A stretch of 64,000 nt of DNA from VRUE01 sp963718755 (lineage in GTDB: Bacteria > Actinomycetota > Thermoleophilia > Solirubrobacterales > 70-9): assembly GCA_963718755.1 (NCBI GenBank), contig OY970376.1, positions 62,001 to 126,000 on the forward strand. The letters run 5' to 3'. Below, piece after piece: positions 42,138 to 50,267 of the stretch (position 1 is the first letter of the stretch; every line of letters starts with the position of its first letter). A model generated the notes under the pieces. It saw only the letters and a program-made list of their open reading frames with translations. It did not search any database and had not been told where the DNA came from. A program made the position numbers and the translations under genes.

Positions 42138-43661
42138 TCATGCCGGCAGCTCCCAGCTGCCGGCGGCGGTCCAACGAAGATCGTCTTCCAGGGGCGGGTC
42201 GGTCTCCTGGTCAGCGCACCCGGTCGCCGCGAAACAGCGAATGCGCACATCGCCGGCTGCGGCGTCGATCCTCAAGAAGCTCTTGAACAGCGGCGGCTCG
42301 TTCCAATCGAGCCACTCGGAGAAGGGAATGTGCAGGGAGCCGCGGCCGCGGCCTGGCAGACCCATCAGGGCGTCGGCCGAGCGGATCGCACCCGAGCTGA
42401 TCGAGGCTTCTCTGGCGCTCCTACGCGTCGGCTCGATGCCGAGCCGCTCTCCAACGATCGCTGCGGCCTCGTCGGGGGGAATCGGCCGTGCGCCGCGCAG
42501 CCTGCCCAGGAGCTTCGCCGAGTAGAGCTTGCTGTAGAGCGAGAGCGAGTCACCCCGCAGCGGATAGCAACGGAAGTCCTCCTCGCGGACCCGAGCGGCG
42601 ATCTCGGTCTGGTCGATGTTGGGCAGCGTGTGGGTGGCGTGCATGAAAGCCCCTCCGCCGCCGGAGACGAGGTAGAGGATCCTGCGCCCGTCCTTTAGAT
42701 CGATCGGGTAACGCTGGTAATTGTGGATGTCGCCGCCGATCGCGGCGATGTAGTGGTTGTCGGCTGTGGTGACGATGCCGTCGACCGTCTCGTCGCTGCC
42801 CTCGATCCTTCCGGGCCGGTGCGTCCCGTCGACATAGATTGGCTTGCCGGTGAGCAGGATCTTCGGCTGCTCGGTTGCCGAAATCAATTTCAGCCAAGCG
42901 GCTTGATCGGCGTCGATTTCACCGGTTATGCCGGTGTCGATGCAGACCAGCAGCAGGGGGCCCGTGTCGATCGCGAAGTAGGACGCCGGCTGGCCCGTGG
43001 CTGGGCGCCTTGCCGCCAGCGCCTCAGCCTGCGGCGAGCTGGTGTGGCGCGGGCGGCGCCAGAGGACCCGGCGCAGCCACTCTCTCGGCGAAAACCCGAC
43101 GCCCTCCTCTGCCGGCGCCCCTTCTGCACCACAGAAGCAGCGCATAAAGCCGGTGCAGTCGTCGTACCAGTCGTGGTTCCCAGGGATCGCGAAGATCGGA
43201 TTCGGGTAGCTTTCGTAAGGCTCGAAGAATTTCGACGGGTACTCCTCGATACCGCCGGCGGGGTAGATGACGTCACTGCAAATGAACATGAAGTCCGTGC
43301 CCTCTGCCCGTCCCCGTAGAGCCCGTGCCACAGCCTGTTGGGATTCATCTCCCTCGCCGGTGTCCCCCATCAAAAGAAACGCGGTCGAGCCACCCCTGCT
43401 GGGGCGCTCGAGGATCAGCTCGGGCAACTCCCCGTGCCCCAGCTGCCTCATCCAGGCTCGTCGCCGGTCGTTGGTCGGGTCGCCAAGCAGTCGGGCCAGC
43501 CGGTCGTTACGCGACCGCCACAGCGGCAGAGGGTTGAGCCAGGTGAACGGAATCGATCGGCGCCCCGGCAGAGCGCCGCTCTCACACTCCCAACCCGCTC
43601 CGGCCACCGAGTCGCGCGATCGCTCTGCGGATGCCGTCTGTCCCTCCACCTCGCGTCCCAC
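42138..43661 (-). CDS. Calcineurin-like metallophosphoesterase
   Basis: Phosphoesterase of 507 residues with five metal motifs in order: LLMGDTGEGD, SDVIYPAG, IPGNHDWYDD, LLTGKPIYVDG and GGDIHNYQRY. Between the third and fourth there is an insert rich in Arg and Cys (FMRCFCGAEGAPAEEG). The ~130 residues after the last motif have no recognisable fold. GTG 43661 is taken as the start; a second GTG lies four codons on. There is no signal peptide. Substrate unknown; related proteins include acid-phosphatase-like and PhoD-like enzymes. It has its own promoter and stands between the CDP-glucose genes and the sulfur-carrier operon. Confidence 0.88.
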   Translation of the reverse strand: MGREVEGQTASAERSRDSVAGAGWECESGALPGRRSIPFTWLNPLPLWRSRNDRLARLLGDPTNDRRRAWMRQLGHGELPELILERPSRGGSTAFLLMGDTGEGDESQQAVARALRGRAEGTDFMFICSDVIYPAGGIEEYPSKFFEPYESYPNPIFAIPGNHDWYDDCTGFMRCFCGAEGAPAEEGVGFSPREWLRRVLWRRPRHTSSPQAEALAARRPATGQPASYFAIDTGPLLLVCIDTGITGEIDADQAAWLKLISATEQPKILLTGKPIYVDGTHRPGRIEGSDETVDGIVTTADNHYIAAIGGDIHNYQRYPIDLKDGRRILYLVSGGGGAFMHATHTLPNIDQTEIAARVREEDFRCYPLRGDSLSLYSKLYSAKLLGRLRGARPIPPDEAAAIVGERLGIEPTRRSAREASISSGAIRSADALMGLPGRGRGSLHIPFSEWLDWNEPPLFKSFLRIDAAAGDVRIRCFAATGCADQETDPPLEDDLRWTAAGSWELPA

Positions 43662-43699
43662 CTCTCAGCTCGTCCTTAACAGTCAATGGAACTGCGCTA

Positions 43700-43729
43700 A
43701 ACCTAAGCCGCGCAAGCGGTGACAGTCAA
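43700..43729 (-). promoter_or_regulatory. Promoter of the metallophosphoesterase gene
   Basis: Minus strand TTGACT (43724-43729), 18-nt spacer, TAGGTT (43700-43705), about 40 nt before GTG 43661. It lies in the 120-nt gap after the sulfur-carrier gene. Confidence 0.55.
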
Positions 43730-43781
43730 GCCGGGGGCGGAATGGAAAAAACCGAGATCGCCGTGGAGATGCGCGCGCCGC

Positions 43782-44054
43782 TCAGCCGCCGGCGACGGCA
43801 GGGAGGATGGTGACCTCGTCGCCCTCGCTGATCGCAGTCTCGAGACCCTGCTGGAAGCGGATGTCCTCGCCACTGACGTAAACGTTGACGAAGCGGCGCA
43901 GGTCGCCGTCTTGGGTGATCCGCTCGCGCAGGTCGGTATGCGCCTCGAAGACGGCGTCGAGCACCTCGCCCACGGTCGAGCCAGACACCTCCACCTCGGC
44001 ATCGCCGCCGGTCGCGGCGCGCAGTTGGGTCGGGATCTTCACGGTGACGGCCAC
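43782..44054 (-). CDS. CysO-like MoaD/ThiS-family sulfur-carrier protein
   Basis: Ubiquitin-fold sulfur carrier of 90 residues ending AVAGG; the terminal Gly-Gly is the site of adenylation and thiocarboxylation. The whole sequence (VTVKIPTQLR; RFVNVYVSGEDIRF; GDEVTILPAVAGG) closely resembles mycobacterial CysO rather than MoaD or ThiS. In mycobacteria CysO gives sulfur to O-phosphoserine through CysM. Here the partner is a threonine-synthase-like enzyme: GTG 44054 overlaps its stop by one base. With the SAM riboswitch upstream, a role as sulfur donor for homocysteine is likely. No sulfurtransferase or Mec protease gene is beside it. Confidence 0.9.
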   Translation of the reverse strand: MAVTVKIPTQLRAATGGDAEVEVSGSTVGEVLDAVFEAHTDLRERITQDGDLRRFVNVYVSGEDIRFQQGLETAISEGDEVTILPAVAGG

Positions 44055-45289
44055 TAGACGGTTACCTCCTGGTGCTCGAACGCGGACTCGAAGCTTTCAA
44101 GATCGGGGTCGATCTCGTGCATATGGAAGCTATCGCGCGCGGCGTCGAGCGTCTTCAGTCCCTCGCCGGTGATGTAGACGACTACCCGCTCGCCGCTGCC
44201 GATATCGCCCCGCTCAGCCAGCTTGGCGAGGACGCCGATCGTGACCCCGCCCGCGGTCTCGGTGAAGATCCCCGTCGTCTCCGCCAGCAGGCGGATGCCG
44301 GCCCGGATCTCCTCGTCGTCGACCGAGTCGATCGCGCCGCCGCTGCGCCGCGCCTGCTCGATTGCGTAGGGGCCATCGGCGGGGTCGCCGATCGCCAGGC
44401 TCTTTGCAATCGTCTCCGGCTTCTGCGGCTTGCAGACGTCCCAGCCCTCGGCGAAAGCGGTCGCCACCGGGCTGCAGCCGAGCGCCTGAGCGCCGTTGAA
44501 AACCGGCTGCTCCCCTTCGACCAGGCCAAGATCGGTCCACTCCTGGAACCCGCGCGCGACCTTGGTGAAGAGCGAGCCGGAGGCAATTGGGCATACCACC
44601 CGGTCGGGCAGCTCCCAACCGAGCTGCTCCGCCGTCTCGTAGGCGAGCGTCTTGGAGCCCTCGGCGTAATAGGGGCGCAGGTTGACGTTGACGAAGGCCC
44701 AGGGGCGGGTTTCGGCAAGCTCGGTGCAGAGCCGGTTGACGTCGTCGTAGTTGCCGCGCACGCCGACCAGGTTGGTGCCGTAGATCCCGGTTGCGAGCAG
44801 CTTCTGCTCCTCGAGGTTGGCGGGAACGAGGACGTAGGACTCGAGCCCCGCGGCGGCAGCGTGGGCGGCAACGGCGTTTGCCAGATTTCCGGTCGACGCG
44901 CACGCCACCGTCTTGAAGCCCAGCTCCTTGGCCTTCGCCACAGCGACCGCTACGACCCGGTCCTTGAACGAGTGGGTCGGGTTGGCAGCGTCGTTCTTGA
45001 TCCAGAGCTCGGCGTCGAGCCCGAGGCGCTCGGCGAGCCGATCGGCGCGCACCAGCGGCGTCAGGCCCGGCTCCAGTGGATCGAGTGGGCGCCCGCTGAA
45101 GGGAAGGAAGTCGCCGTAGCGCCAGATTCCCTGGGAGCCGGCCTGGATCCGCCGCTTGACCTCCGCCGCGTCAAGCCCGGAGAAGTCGTAGGTGACTTCC
45201 AACGGGCCAAAACAGTTTTCGCAGGCGTAGCTGGCCCCCAGTTCGTAGGTCGCCCCGCACTCCTTGCACTTCAAGCTCTCGACTGACAT
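44054..45289 (-). CDS. thrC: Threonine-synthase-like PLP enzyme under SAM riboswitch (possible homocysteine synthase)
   Basis: PLP enzyme of 411 residues. The N-terminal zinc ribbon has Cys8, Cys11, Cys23 and Cys26. The PLP-lysine motif is NPTHSFKDR (Lys109); canonical threonine synthases have NPTGSFKDRG. The phosphate-binding loop is ASTGNLANAVAAHA. By family it would convert O-phosphohomoserine to threonine. However, it is preceded by a SAM-I riboswitch and terminator and is fused in operon to a CysO-like carrier, which suggests that it may use the carrier thiocarboxylate to turn O-phosphohomoserine into homocysteine. I recall a similar Streptomyces pair (MetM/MetO) but cannot verify it here. 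Family certain, reaction open. Confidence 0.88.
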   Translation of the reverse strand: MSVESLKCKECGATYELGASYACENCFGPLEVTYDFSGLDAAEVKRRIQAGSQGIWRYGDFLPFSGRPLDPLEPGLTPLVRADRLAERLGLDAELWIKNDAANPTHSFKDRVVAVAVAKAKELGFKTVACASTGNLANAVAAHAAAAGLESYVLVPANLEEQKLLATGIYGTNLVGVRGNYDDVNRLCTELAETRPWAFVNVNLRPYYAEGSKTLAYETAEQLGWELPDRVVCPIASGSLFTKVARGFQEWTDLGLVEGEQPVFNGAQALGCSPVATAFAEGWDVCKPQKPETIAKSLAIGDPADGPYAIEQARRSGGAIDSVDDEEIRAGIRLLAETTGIFTETAGGVTIGVLAKLAERGDIGSGERVVVYITGEGLKTLDAARDSFHMHEIDPDLESFESAFEHQEVTV

Positions 45290-45311
45290 CCGATCCTCTT
45301 TTCTCGCCTAG

Positions 45312-45341
45312 AAAAAAACCTCCGCCTTGTGGGGCTGAGGT
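45312..45341 (-). terminator. Terminator of the SAM riboswitch expression platform
   Basis: Minus strand ACCTCAGCC-CCACAA-GGCGGAGGT (9 pairs, one A-G mismatch) followed by seven T, starting 18 nt after the aptamer and ending 22 nt before the thrC-like start. This is a transcription-off switch when SAM is bound. Confidence 0.88.
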
Positions 45342-45359
45342 CCGATCGGACGTCTTCCC

Positions 45360-45486
45360 CACATCTTCCAGGTCCCCGAACGATCACGGCGAAACCTGCT
45401 GGAGTTGGCACCTCCCCTCGAACCAATGGTCCGAGGTGGTTGCCGGGGCTTCTGCGGGCCAGTCCCTCCACCCCTCTAGATGTGGC
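45360..45486 (-). promoter_or_regulatory. SAM-I (S-box) riboswitch
   Basis: Minus strand. P1 is formed by CACATCT (45480-45486) with AGATGTG (45360-45366). Between these are the conserved pieces in order: AGAGGGGTGGAGGGACTGGC, GAAGCCCCGGCAACC, then GGTGCCAACTCCAGCAGG, and finally GGAAGATG. These are the kink-turn, pseudoknot and J3/4 blocks of the S-box. It controls the thrC-like/sulfur-carrier pair, so expression rises when SAM is low, as for methionine genes. Confidence 0.95.
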
Positions 45487-45609
45487 GCTTATGTAAGGCA
45501 CAGCCTACCAGGGGTGGTCAAAGGGAAGTTTCGTTCACTGCGCCGATGCCAGGGCGTCTAACCTAGTGCGCGATGCCCGACCAGACCGCAGAGACGCTGA
45601 GCGCGAGCG

Positions 45610-46617
45610 ATGCCGAACCTTCCGAAACCGAGGCTGCGTCGGGCAGCGCGGCAGGGCGAGGGGATCTCGCCCACCCAGCAGGTCGAGCCTGAGACCGCCC
45701 GCGTCGAGCAAATCGACTCCTCCGGCCTGCGCTGGGTCAACATCGAGCGCCCCGGCGCCCTCGAGCGCGCCTGGCTTGAGGACAACTTCGACTTCCATGC
45801 CCTGGACCTCGAGGACGTCCTCTCGCGCAACCAGCGGCCGAAGATCGACGTCTACGACGACTACCTCTTCATCGTCCTCCACTTCCCGATCTTCGATCCC
45901 GCGGTCGGCCGCCTCGGCACCGGCGAGCTCGACCTCTTCGTCGGTCCCGGGTACGTAGTCACGATCCCGAACCAGCCGCTGCAACCGGTCGAGTACCTCT
46001 TCGAGCGCTGCCGAGCAAAGGAGGAGCTGCGCGAGCAGCTCTTCTCACGCGGCTCCGGCTACCTGCTCTACCGCCTCGTCGACGACAGCTTCGACTACTG
46101 CTTCCCGATGCTGCGCAAGATCGGCAACAAGCTCGACGCGCTCGAGGACGACATCTTCGAGGGGCGCTCGGAGGAGGTCGTGCGCGACATCTCCAACGTC
46201 AAGCAGGAGATCATCAACTTCCGCAAGGTGATCCGGCCGCAGCGGCCGGTCCTGCGCGACCTGGAGAAGGTCAAGCAGCGCTACCTGGCGACCGACCTCG
46301 ACCTGGAGATCTACTTCGACGACATCGTCGACGCCCACGAGCGAATCTGGGACATGCTGGAGAACTACAAGGAGGTGGTCGAGGCCCTCGCCGAGACCAA
46401 CGAGTCGGTGATCTCGCACCGGGTCAACGACATCCTCCGCGTCCTCACCTCGATCAGCGTCATCGTCCTGCCGCTGACCCTGATCGCCAGCATTTGGGGC
46501 GCCAACGTGCACGTCCCCGGGGAGGGCGACACGACCGCGTTCTGGATCCTGCTGGGAGCGATGGTCGCGATGCTGGTCGGCATGGTCGGCTACTTCCGCA
46601 ATCGCGGCTGGCTATAG
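45610..46617 (+). CDS. corA: CorA-family magnesium/divalent cation transporter
   Basis: Inner-membrane channel of 335 residues. The large cytoplasmic alpha/beta domain includes ALDLEDVLSRNQRPKIDVYDD and the long helices (LDALEDDIFEGRSEEVVRD; NFRKVIRPQRPVLRDLEKV). Two C-terminal membrane helices follow (SISVIVLPLTLIASIWG and AFWILLGAMVAMLVGMVGYF). The pore signature between them is GAN where classic CorA has GMN; GxN variants are known, so ion choice is unclear. ATG 45610 has a weak ribosome site; an overlapping frame from ATG 45573 precedes it. Divergent from the SAM-riboswitch operon. Confidence 0.9.
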   Translation: MPNLPKPRLRRAARQGEGISPTQQVEPETARVEQIDSSGLRWVNIERPGALERAWLEDNFDFHALDLEDVLSRNQRPKIDVYDDYLFIVLHFPIFDPAVGRLGTGELDLFVGPGYVVTIPNQPLQPVEYLFERCRAKEELREQLFSRGSGYLLYRLVDDSFDYCFPMLRKIGNKLDALEDDIFEGRSEEVVRDISNVKQEIINFRKVIRPQRPVLRDLEKVKQRYLATDLDLEIYFDDIVDAHERIWDMLENYKEVVEALAETNESVISHRVNDILRVLTSISVIVLPLTLIASIWGANVHVPGEGDTTAFWILLGAMVAMLVGMVGYFRNRGWL

Positions 46618-46629
46618 CCTCCAGGATCA

Positions 46630-47118
46630 GTGGCAAATTTCCGCATCTGGGCGCCCTGGCGCCTTGCCTACGTGAAGGACGCGTCCAAGGACAACGAGCA
46701 GGAGTGCATCTTCTGCGCCAAGCCGGCGGCGGACGACGACGCCGCAAATCTGATCGTGCACCGCGGCCAGCGCTGCTTCGTGATCCTCAACCTCTTTCCC
46801 TACACCAACGGGCACCTGATGGTGGCGCCCTACGACCACGTCGGCCGCCTGCAAGACCTGCCGGCCGAGACGACCACGGAGATGATTTCGCTGGCCCAAC
46901 AGGCGATGTCGCGGCTGGAGGAGGTCTACGACCCGCACGGGTACAACGTCGGCTTCAACCAGGGCCGGGTCGCCGGCGCCGGCGTCGAGCACCACATCCA
47001 CCTCCACGTCGTCCCCCGCTGGGGCGGCGACACCAACTTCATGCCGGTCATCGCCGACACCAAAGTCATGCCGCAAACGCTGGACGAAAGTTACGAAGCG
47101 CTGAAGGGTGCGTTCTGA
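46630..47118 (+). CDS. HIT-domain protein (Ap4A phosphorylase-like)
   Basis: Nucleotide hydrolase/phosphorylase of the histidine-triad superfamily, 162 residues. The triad is VEHHIHLHVVPRWGGDTNF; CIFC at residues ~27-30 with a later His may bind zinc. The opening FRIWAPWRLAYVKD is that of actinobacterial HIT proteins related to Ap4A phosphorylase. It starts at GTG 46630, 12 nt after corA, with which it is probably cotranscribed. Its exact dinucleotide substrate cannot be read from sequence. Confidence 0.9.
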   Translation: MANFRIWAPWRLAYVKDASKDNEQECIFCAKPAADDDAANLIVHRGQRCFVILNLFPYTNGHLMVAPYDHVGRLQDLPAETTTEMISLAQQAMSRLEEVYDPHGYNVGFNQGRVAGAGVEHHIHLHVVPRWGGDTNFMPVIADTKVMPQTLDESYEALKGAF

Positions 47119-47125
47119 TGTGGCG

Positions 47126-47201
47126 CGCCGCCTCCGGACGCGGGAGTCGGGGCCAATCCATATCTGATTCTTTGGCCCCGACGGGAGCAGAGGAGGCGGC
47201 G
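47126..47201 (+). promoter_or_regulatory. Leader hairpin sequestering the ribosome site of the phosphohexomutase gene
   Basis: Outer 10-bp stem CGCCGCCTCC (47126-47135) with GGAGGCGGCG (47192-47201), which contains the GGAGG ribosome site; inner 11-bp stem GTCGGGGCCAA (47146-47156) with TTGGCCCCGAC (47172-47182). The 15-nt terminal loop holds the 13-nt motif CATATCTGATTCT. Folding would hide the start site, so it may be a translational switch. Confidence 0.65.
47159..47171 (+). promoter_or_regulatory. 13-nt leader motif upstream of the phosphohexomutase gene
   Basis: CATATCTGATTCT forms most of the loop of the hairpin at 47126-47201 and ends 34 nt before ATG 47206. Identical copies precede gmk and carB on the other strand. 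Confidence 0.6.
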
Positions 47202-47205
47202 GTTG

Positions 47206-48561
47206 ATGTCGATCTTTAAGGCCTACGACATTCGCGGCCTGTACGGCTCCGAGATGGACGAGACGACCGCACTCGCGATCGGCCGGGCCTTCGCCAGGGT
47301 GCTGGCTCGGCTGCGGAACAAGGCGCCAGGGGAGCTGCGGGTAGGCCTCGGCCGCGACATGCGGCTGACCGCGCCATCGATGGCGGCAAAGCTGCAGGAG
47401 GGCCTGGTCGCCGAGGGAGCAACCGTGCTCGATGCCGGCATGGTCGCCACCGAGATGCTCTACCACCTGGTTGGCTCGCGCCGGCTCGACGGCGGCGCGA
47501 TGGTCACCGCCTCGCACAACCCGAAGGCCTACACCGGTGTCAAGCTCGTCCGCGAGGGGGCGCTGGCGCTCTCCGGCGATGCCGGCATCGGCGACGTCCG
47601 GCGCGAGATCGAAGCCGGTCTCGGGCCCGCTCCAGGGGGTGGCTCCCTCGAGCAGGTCGACGTCTGGGACGAATATCGGGAGCACACCCTGTCGTTCATC
47701 GATCCGGATGCGATGCGGCCGCTCAAGGTCGTCGTCGACGGCGGCAACGGGATGGCGGGGCCAATGGTTGGTCCGATTTTGCGCCGGCTCGGAATGGAGC
47801 TCGACGAGATGTACTTCGAGCCCGACGGCGAGTTCCCCGACCACGAGCCGAACCCTCTCTTGCCAGAGAATCGAAAGCTGATCGAAGATCATGTGCGCTC
47901 CGCCGGGGCCGACCTCGGCATCGCCTGGGACGGCGACGCCGACCGCTGCTTCTTCATCGACGGCGAGGGCTCCTTTTGCGACGGCGACTTCATCTGCGCC
48001 CTGCTCGCGCGCGCTGCGCTGGTCAAGAACCCTGGAGCGACGATCCTCTACGACCCTCGCTCCAGCCGCGCCGTGCCGGACCTCGTCGCCGCCGAGGGCG
48101 GGCGTTCCGACCTCTCCCGCGTCGGTCACGCTTTCTTCAAGATCCGTATGCGTGAGGAGAGCGCCATCTTCGGTGGCGAGGTCTCGGGCCATTACTACTT
48201 CCGTGACTTCTGGTGTGCCGACTCGGGCACGATCCCCGCACTGCTGATGCTCGAGCTGCTCGCCAAAGATGGACGTTCACTAGCTGAACTGATGGCCGAG
48301 TTCCGCTCTCGTTACTTCATCTCGGGCGAGATCAACTCGGAGGTAGCCGATCCAGCGGCGAAGATCGAGGAGATCGCCGAACGCTATTCGGATGGCAAGC
48401 AGAGCCGACTCGACGGGGTCTCTGTCGACTATCCCGAATGGCACTTCAACGTGCGGCCCTCCAATACCGAGCCGCTGCTGCGCCTCAACCTCGAGTCGCT
48501 CGTCTCCCGCGAGGATATGGAGGCAAAACGCGACGAGGTCCTGGGGTTAATCCGGGCGTGA
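47206..48561 (+). CDS. Phosphomannomutase/phosphoglucomutase (alpha-D-phosphohexomutase)
   Basis: Interconverts hexose 1- and 6-phosphates for GDP-mannose or UDP-glucose supply; 451 residues. Domain 1 carries the phosphoserine motif MVTASHNPKAYTG (Ser103), domain 2 the metal loop DGDADRCFFID, domain 3 the sugar loop GGEVSGHYYFRDF, and domain 4 the phosphate loop RPSNTEPLLRLN. ATG 47206 is chosen for the GGAGG 9 nt upstream; a TTG immediately before it is possible. Its GTGA overlap with the following hydrolase indicates coupling. Glucose- versus mannose-phosphate preference is uncertain. Confidence 0.93.
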   Translation: MSIFKAYDIRGLYGSEMDETTALAIGRAFARVLARLRNKAPGELRVGLGRDMRLTAPSMAAKLQEGLVAEGATVLDAGMVATEMLYHLVGSRRLDGGAMVTASHNPKAYTGVKLVREGALALSGDAGIGDVRREIEAGLGPAPGGGSLEQVDVWDEYREHTLSFIDPDAMRPLKVVVDGGNGMAGPMVGPILRRLGMELDEMYFEPDGEFPDHEPNPLLPENRKLIEDHVRSAGADLGIAWDGDADRCFFIDGEGSFCDGDFICALLARAALVKNPGATILYDPRSSRAVPDLVAAEGGRSDLSRVGHAFFKIRMREESAIFGGEVSGHYYFRDFWCADSGTIPALLMLELLAKDGRSLAELMAEFRSRYFISGEINSEVADPAAKIEEIAERYSDGKQSRLDGVSVDYPEWHFNVRPSNTEPLLRLNLESLVSREDMEAKRDEVLGLIRA

Positions 48562-49601
48562 CGAAATTGACTCCGGAGGGTGCGCTGGAGCAGGCCGCCC
48601 TGGCCGGCATCCACCGCCTCCGCATCCCCACCCCTTTCGCGGTTGGACGGGTCAACTGCTACCTGCTGGAGGACGAACCGCTGACCCTGATCGACACCGG
48701 GCCCAACTCGGGCAAAGCGCTCGACGAGCTGCAGGGGCAACTGGACGAGCGCGGCCACTCGATCGACGACCTCGAGCTCGTCATCCTCACCCACCAGCAC
48801 ATCGACCACCTCGGGCTGGTCGAGATCATCGTCGAGCATTCGGGCGCTGAGGTTGCCGCGCTCGGCCTCGCCGCCGAGCGGCTTGCGAACTTCACCGACG
48901 ACGCCGAAGAGGAGGATCAGTTCGCGGTCGAGCTGATGCTCCGCAGCGGCATCCCCCAGGAGGTCGCCTTTGCGTTGCAGAGCGTCTCGCGCAGCTTTCG
49001 CGGCTGGGGCGCAAGGGCTGAGGTGACGCGGCGCCTCGAGGATGGCGAGAAGCTCGCCCTTCGGGATCGCACGCTGCAGGTTCTGCACCGCCCCGGCCAC
49101 AGCCCTTCCGACACCGTCTTCTGGGACGAGCGGCGTCGCATCCTGATCGCCGCCGACCACCTGATCGCCCACATCTCCTCCAATCCGCTGATCACCCGTC
49201 CCCTCGACGGCTCCTCCCAGCGGACGCAGGCGCTCGTCGCCTACATCGAGTCGATGAAGAAGACCCGCGAGATGCCAGCCGAGATCGTCCTCTCCGGCCA
49301 CGGTGAGCCGATCACCGACCACGTCGCCCTGATTGACGACCGCCTCGCCAAGCACGAGCGCCGTAAGGAGAAGATCTACGGCCTGATCGCCGAGCGGTCG
49401 CGCACGGGCTACGAGATCGCCCAGGCGATCTGGGGCAACGTCGCTGTCACCCAGGCCTACCTCACGCTCTCGGAGGTGATCGGGCACACCGATCTGCTGC
49501 TCAACGAGGGCCGCGTGCGCGAAGTAGAGGACGGGGAGGTGGTCCGCTATGAGGCGACCTCGGGTAAAAGGTCGCCGAAGCCAGGCACAGCCTCAGGCTA
49601 A
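48558..49601 (+). CDS. Metallo-beta-lactamase-fold hydrolase with C-terminal helical domain
   Basis: MBL hydrolase of 347 residues from GTG 48558, which overlaps the phosphohexomutase stop (GTGA). Zinc motifs: VILTHQHIDHLGLVE, a later His in HRPGHSPSDTVF, AADHLI, and LSGHGEPITDH. The C-terminal ~80 residues (HERRKEKIYGLIAERSRTGYE) look like the winged-helix tail of LACTB2-like proteins. The substrate is unknown; glyoxalase II-like or endoribonuclease activity are both possible. The last codons are part of a 12-bp palindrome. Confidence 0.87.
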   Translation: MTKLTPEGALEQAALAGIHRLRIPTPFAVGRVNCYLLEDEPLTLIDTGPNSGKALDELQGQLDERGHSIDDLELVILTHQHIDHLGLVEIIVEHSGAEVAALGLAAERLANFTDDAEEEDQFAVELMLRSGIPQEVAFALQSVSRSFRGWGARAEVTRRLEDGEKLALRDRTLQVLHRPGHSPSDTVFWDERRRILIAADHLIAHISSNPLITRPLDGSSQRTQALVAYIESMKKTREMPAEIVLSGHGEPITDHVALIDDRLAKHERRKEKIYGLIAERSRTGYEIAQAIWGNVAVTQAYLTLSEVIGHTDLLLNEGRVREVEDGEVVRYEATSGKRSPKPGTASG

Positions 49602-49618
49602 TGGTTCCGAGGTCGCCT
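49552..49618. repeat. 12-bp palindrome across the MBL-hydrolase stop
   Basis: Perfect inverted repeat AGGCGACCTCGG (49552-49563) with CCGAGGTCGCCT (49607-49618), 43-nt spacer. The left arm encodes residues near the protein end; the right arm follows the stop. No T-run, so at best an unusual terminator. Confidence 0.65.
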
Positions 49619-49724
49619 AGTGAACGTCGTAAGGGTCAGTCATGGCACGTCTCATAGAAAGAATTCTACATGTCGTACCCCGGGTCTCCGCTTTTTTGCC
49701 GACCAGCGGTAGCCTGCGCCAGCG

Positions 49725-50267
49725 ATGACCCAGCTCGCTGTCGCGCCTTTCTTCCAGACGAACATTGCCGAGGCGCTTACCGCCGCGGCTGCGGTGCTCA
49801 CCTTTTTCGCGGCGCTGAGCGCGATCTACTACGCGCACCGGCAACTGTCGGCCGCCAAAGACACCGCCCGGGTCGACCTCACTTTTCGCCTCTACGAACA
49901 TCAGCTCAATCCGGAGTTCGCCAGGCACATCGCCTTAGCGGCTGATTTCATCACGATCGACGAGAAGGGCGCCAAACAGAAGGGGATCGCCGACAGGCGC
50001 TGGCGGAGATGGGAGGCAATGGATCGGAAGGAGGCTACGCAGCTCATCCTTTACCTCAACCACCTCGAGGCCGTTGGGGGCCTATACGAGCAGAACCGGC
50101 TCGACGAGACGGCGGCGATGCGCCTCTTCGGCCAAGCCGCCGCCGCGTACTGGAAGCGCGCCGATTGGTTCGTCACGCGGTTGCGGACGGCGAGCGGCGC
50201 TGCCGCTTTCAACAAGTGGGAGGCGCTGGCAAAGGCCTACGAACCCTGGAAGCGGAAGGGGGCATGA
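49725..50267 (+). CDS. Hypothetical protein with one N-terminal membrane helix
   Basis: Unknown protein of 180 residues. One membrane segment (AEALTAAAAVLTFFAALSAIYYA, about 15-37) is followed by a soluble helical region: LTFRLYEHQLNPEFARHIALA, then YLNHLEAVGGLYEQNRLDE and AAYWKRADWFVTRLR. The pattern recalls DUF4760-type proteins that have a short anchor and a helical cytoplasmic part, but this is weak. Its stop overlaps the lipid-kinase start (ATGA), so the two are coupled. A 123-nt gap with no evident promoter consensus precedes it. Confidence 0.78.
   Translation: MTQLAVAPFFQTNIAEALTAAAAVLTFFAALSAIYYAHRQLSAAKDTARVDLTFRLYEHQLNPEFARHIALAADFITIDEKGAKQKGIADRRWRRWEAMDRKEATQLILYLNHLEAVGGLYEQNRLDETAAMRLFGQAAAAYWKRADWFVTRLRTASGAAAFNKWEALAKAYEPWKRKGA

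Noticed and set aside
43730..43781. Intrinsic terminator after the sulfur-carrier gene
   Set aside because: A run of six T occurs on the minus strand but I could not find a convincing stem directly before it.
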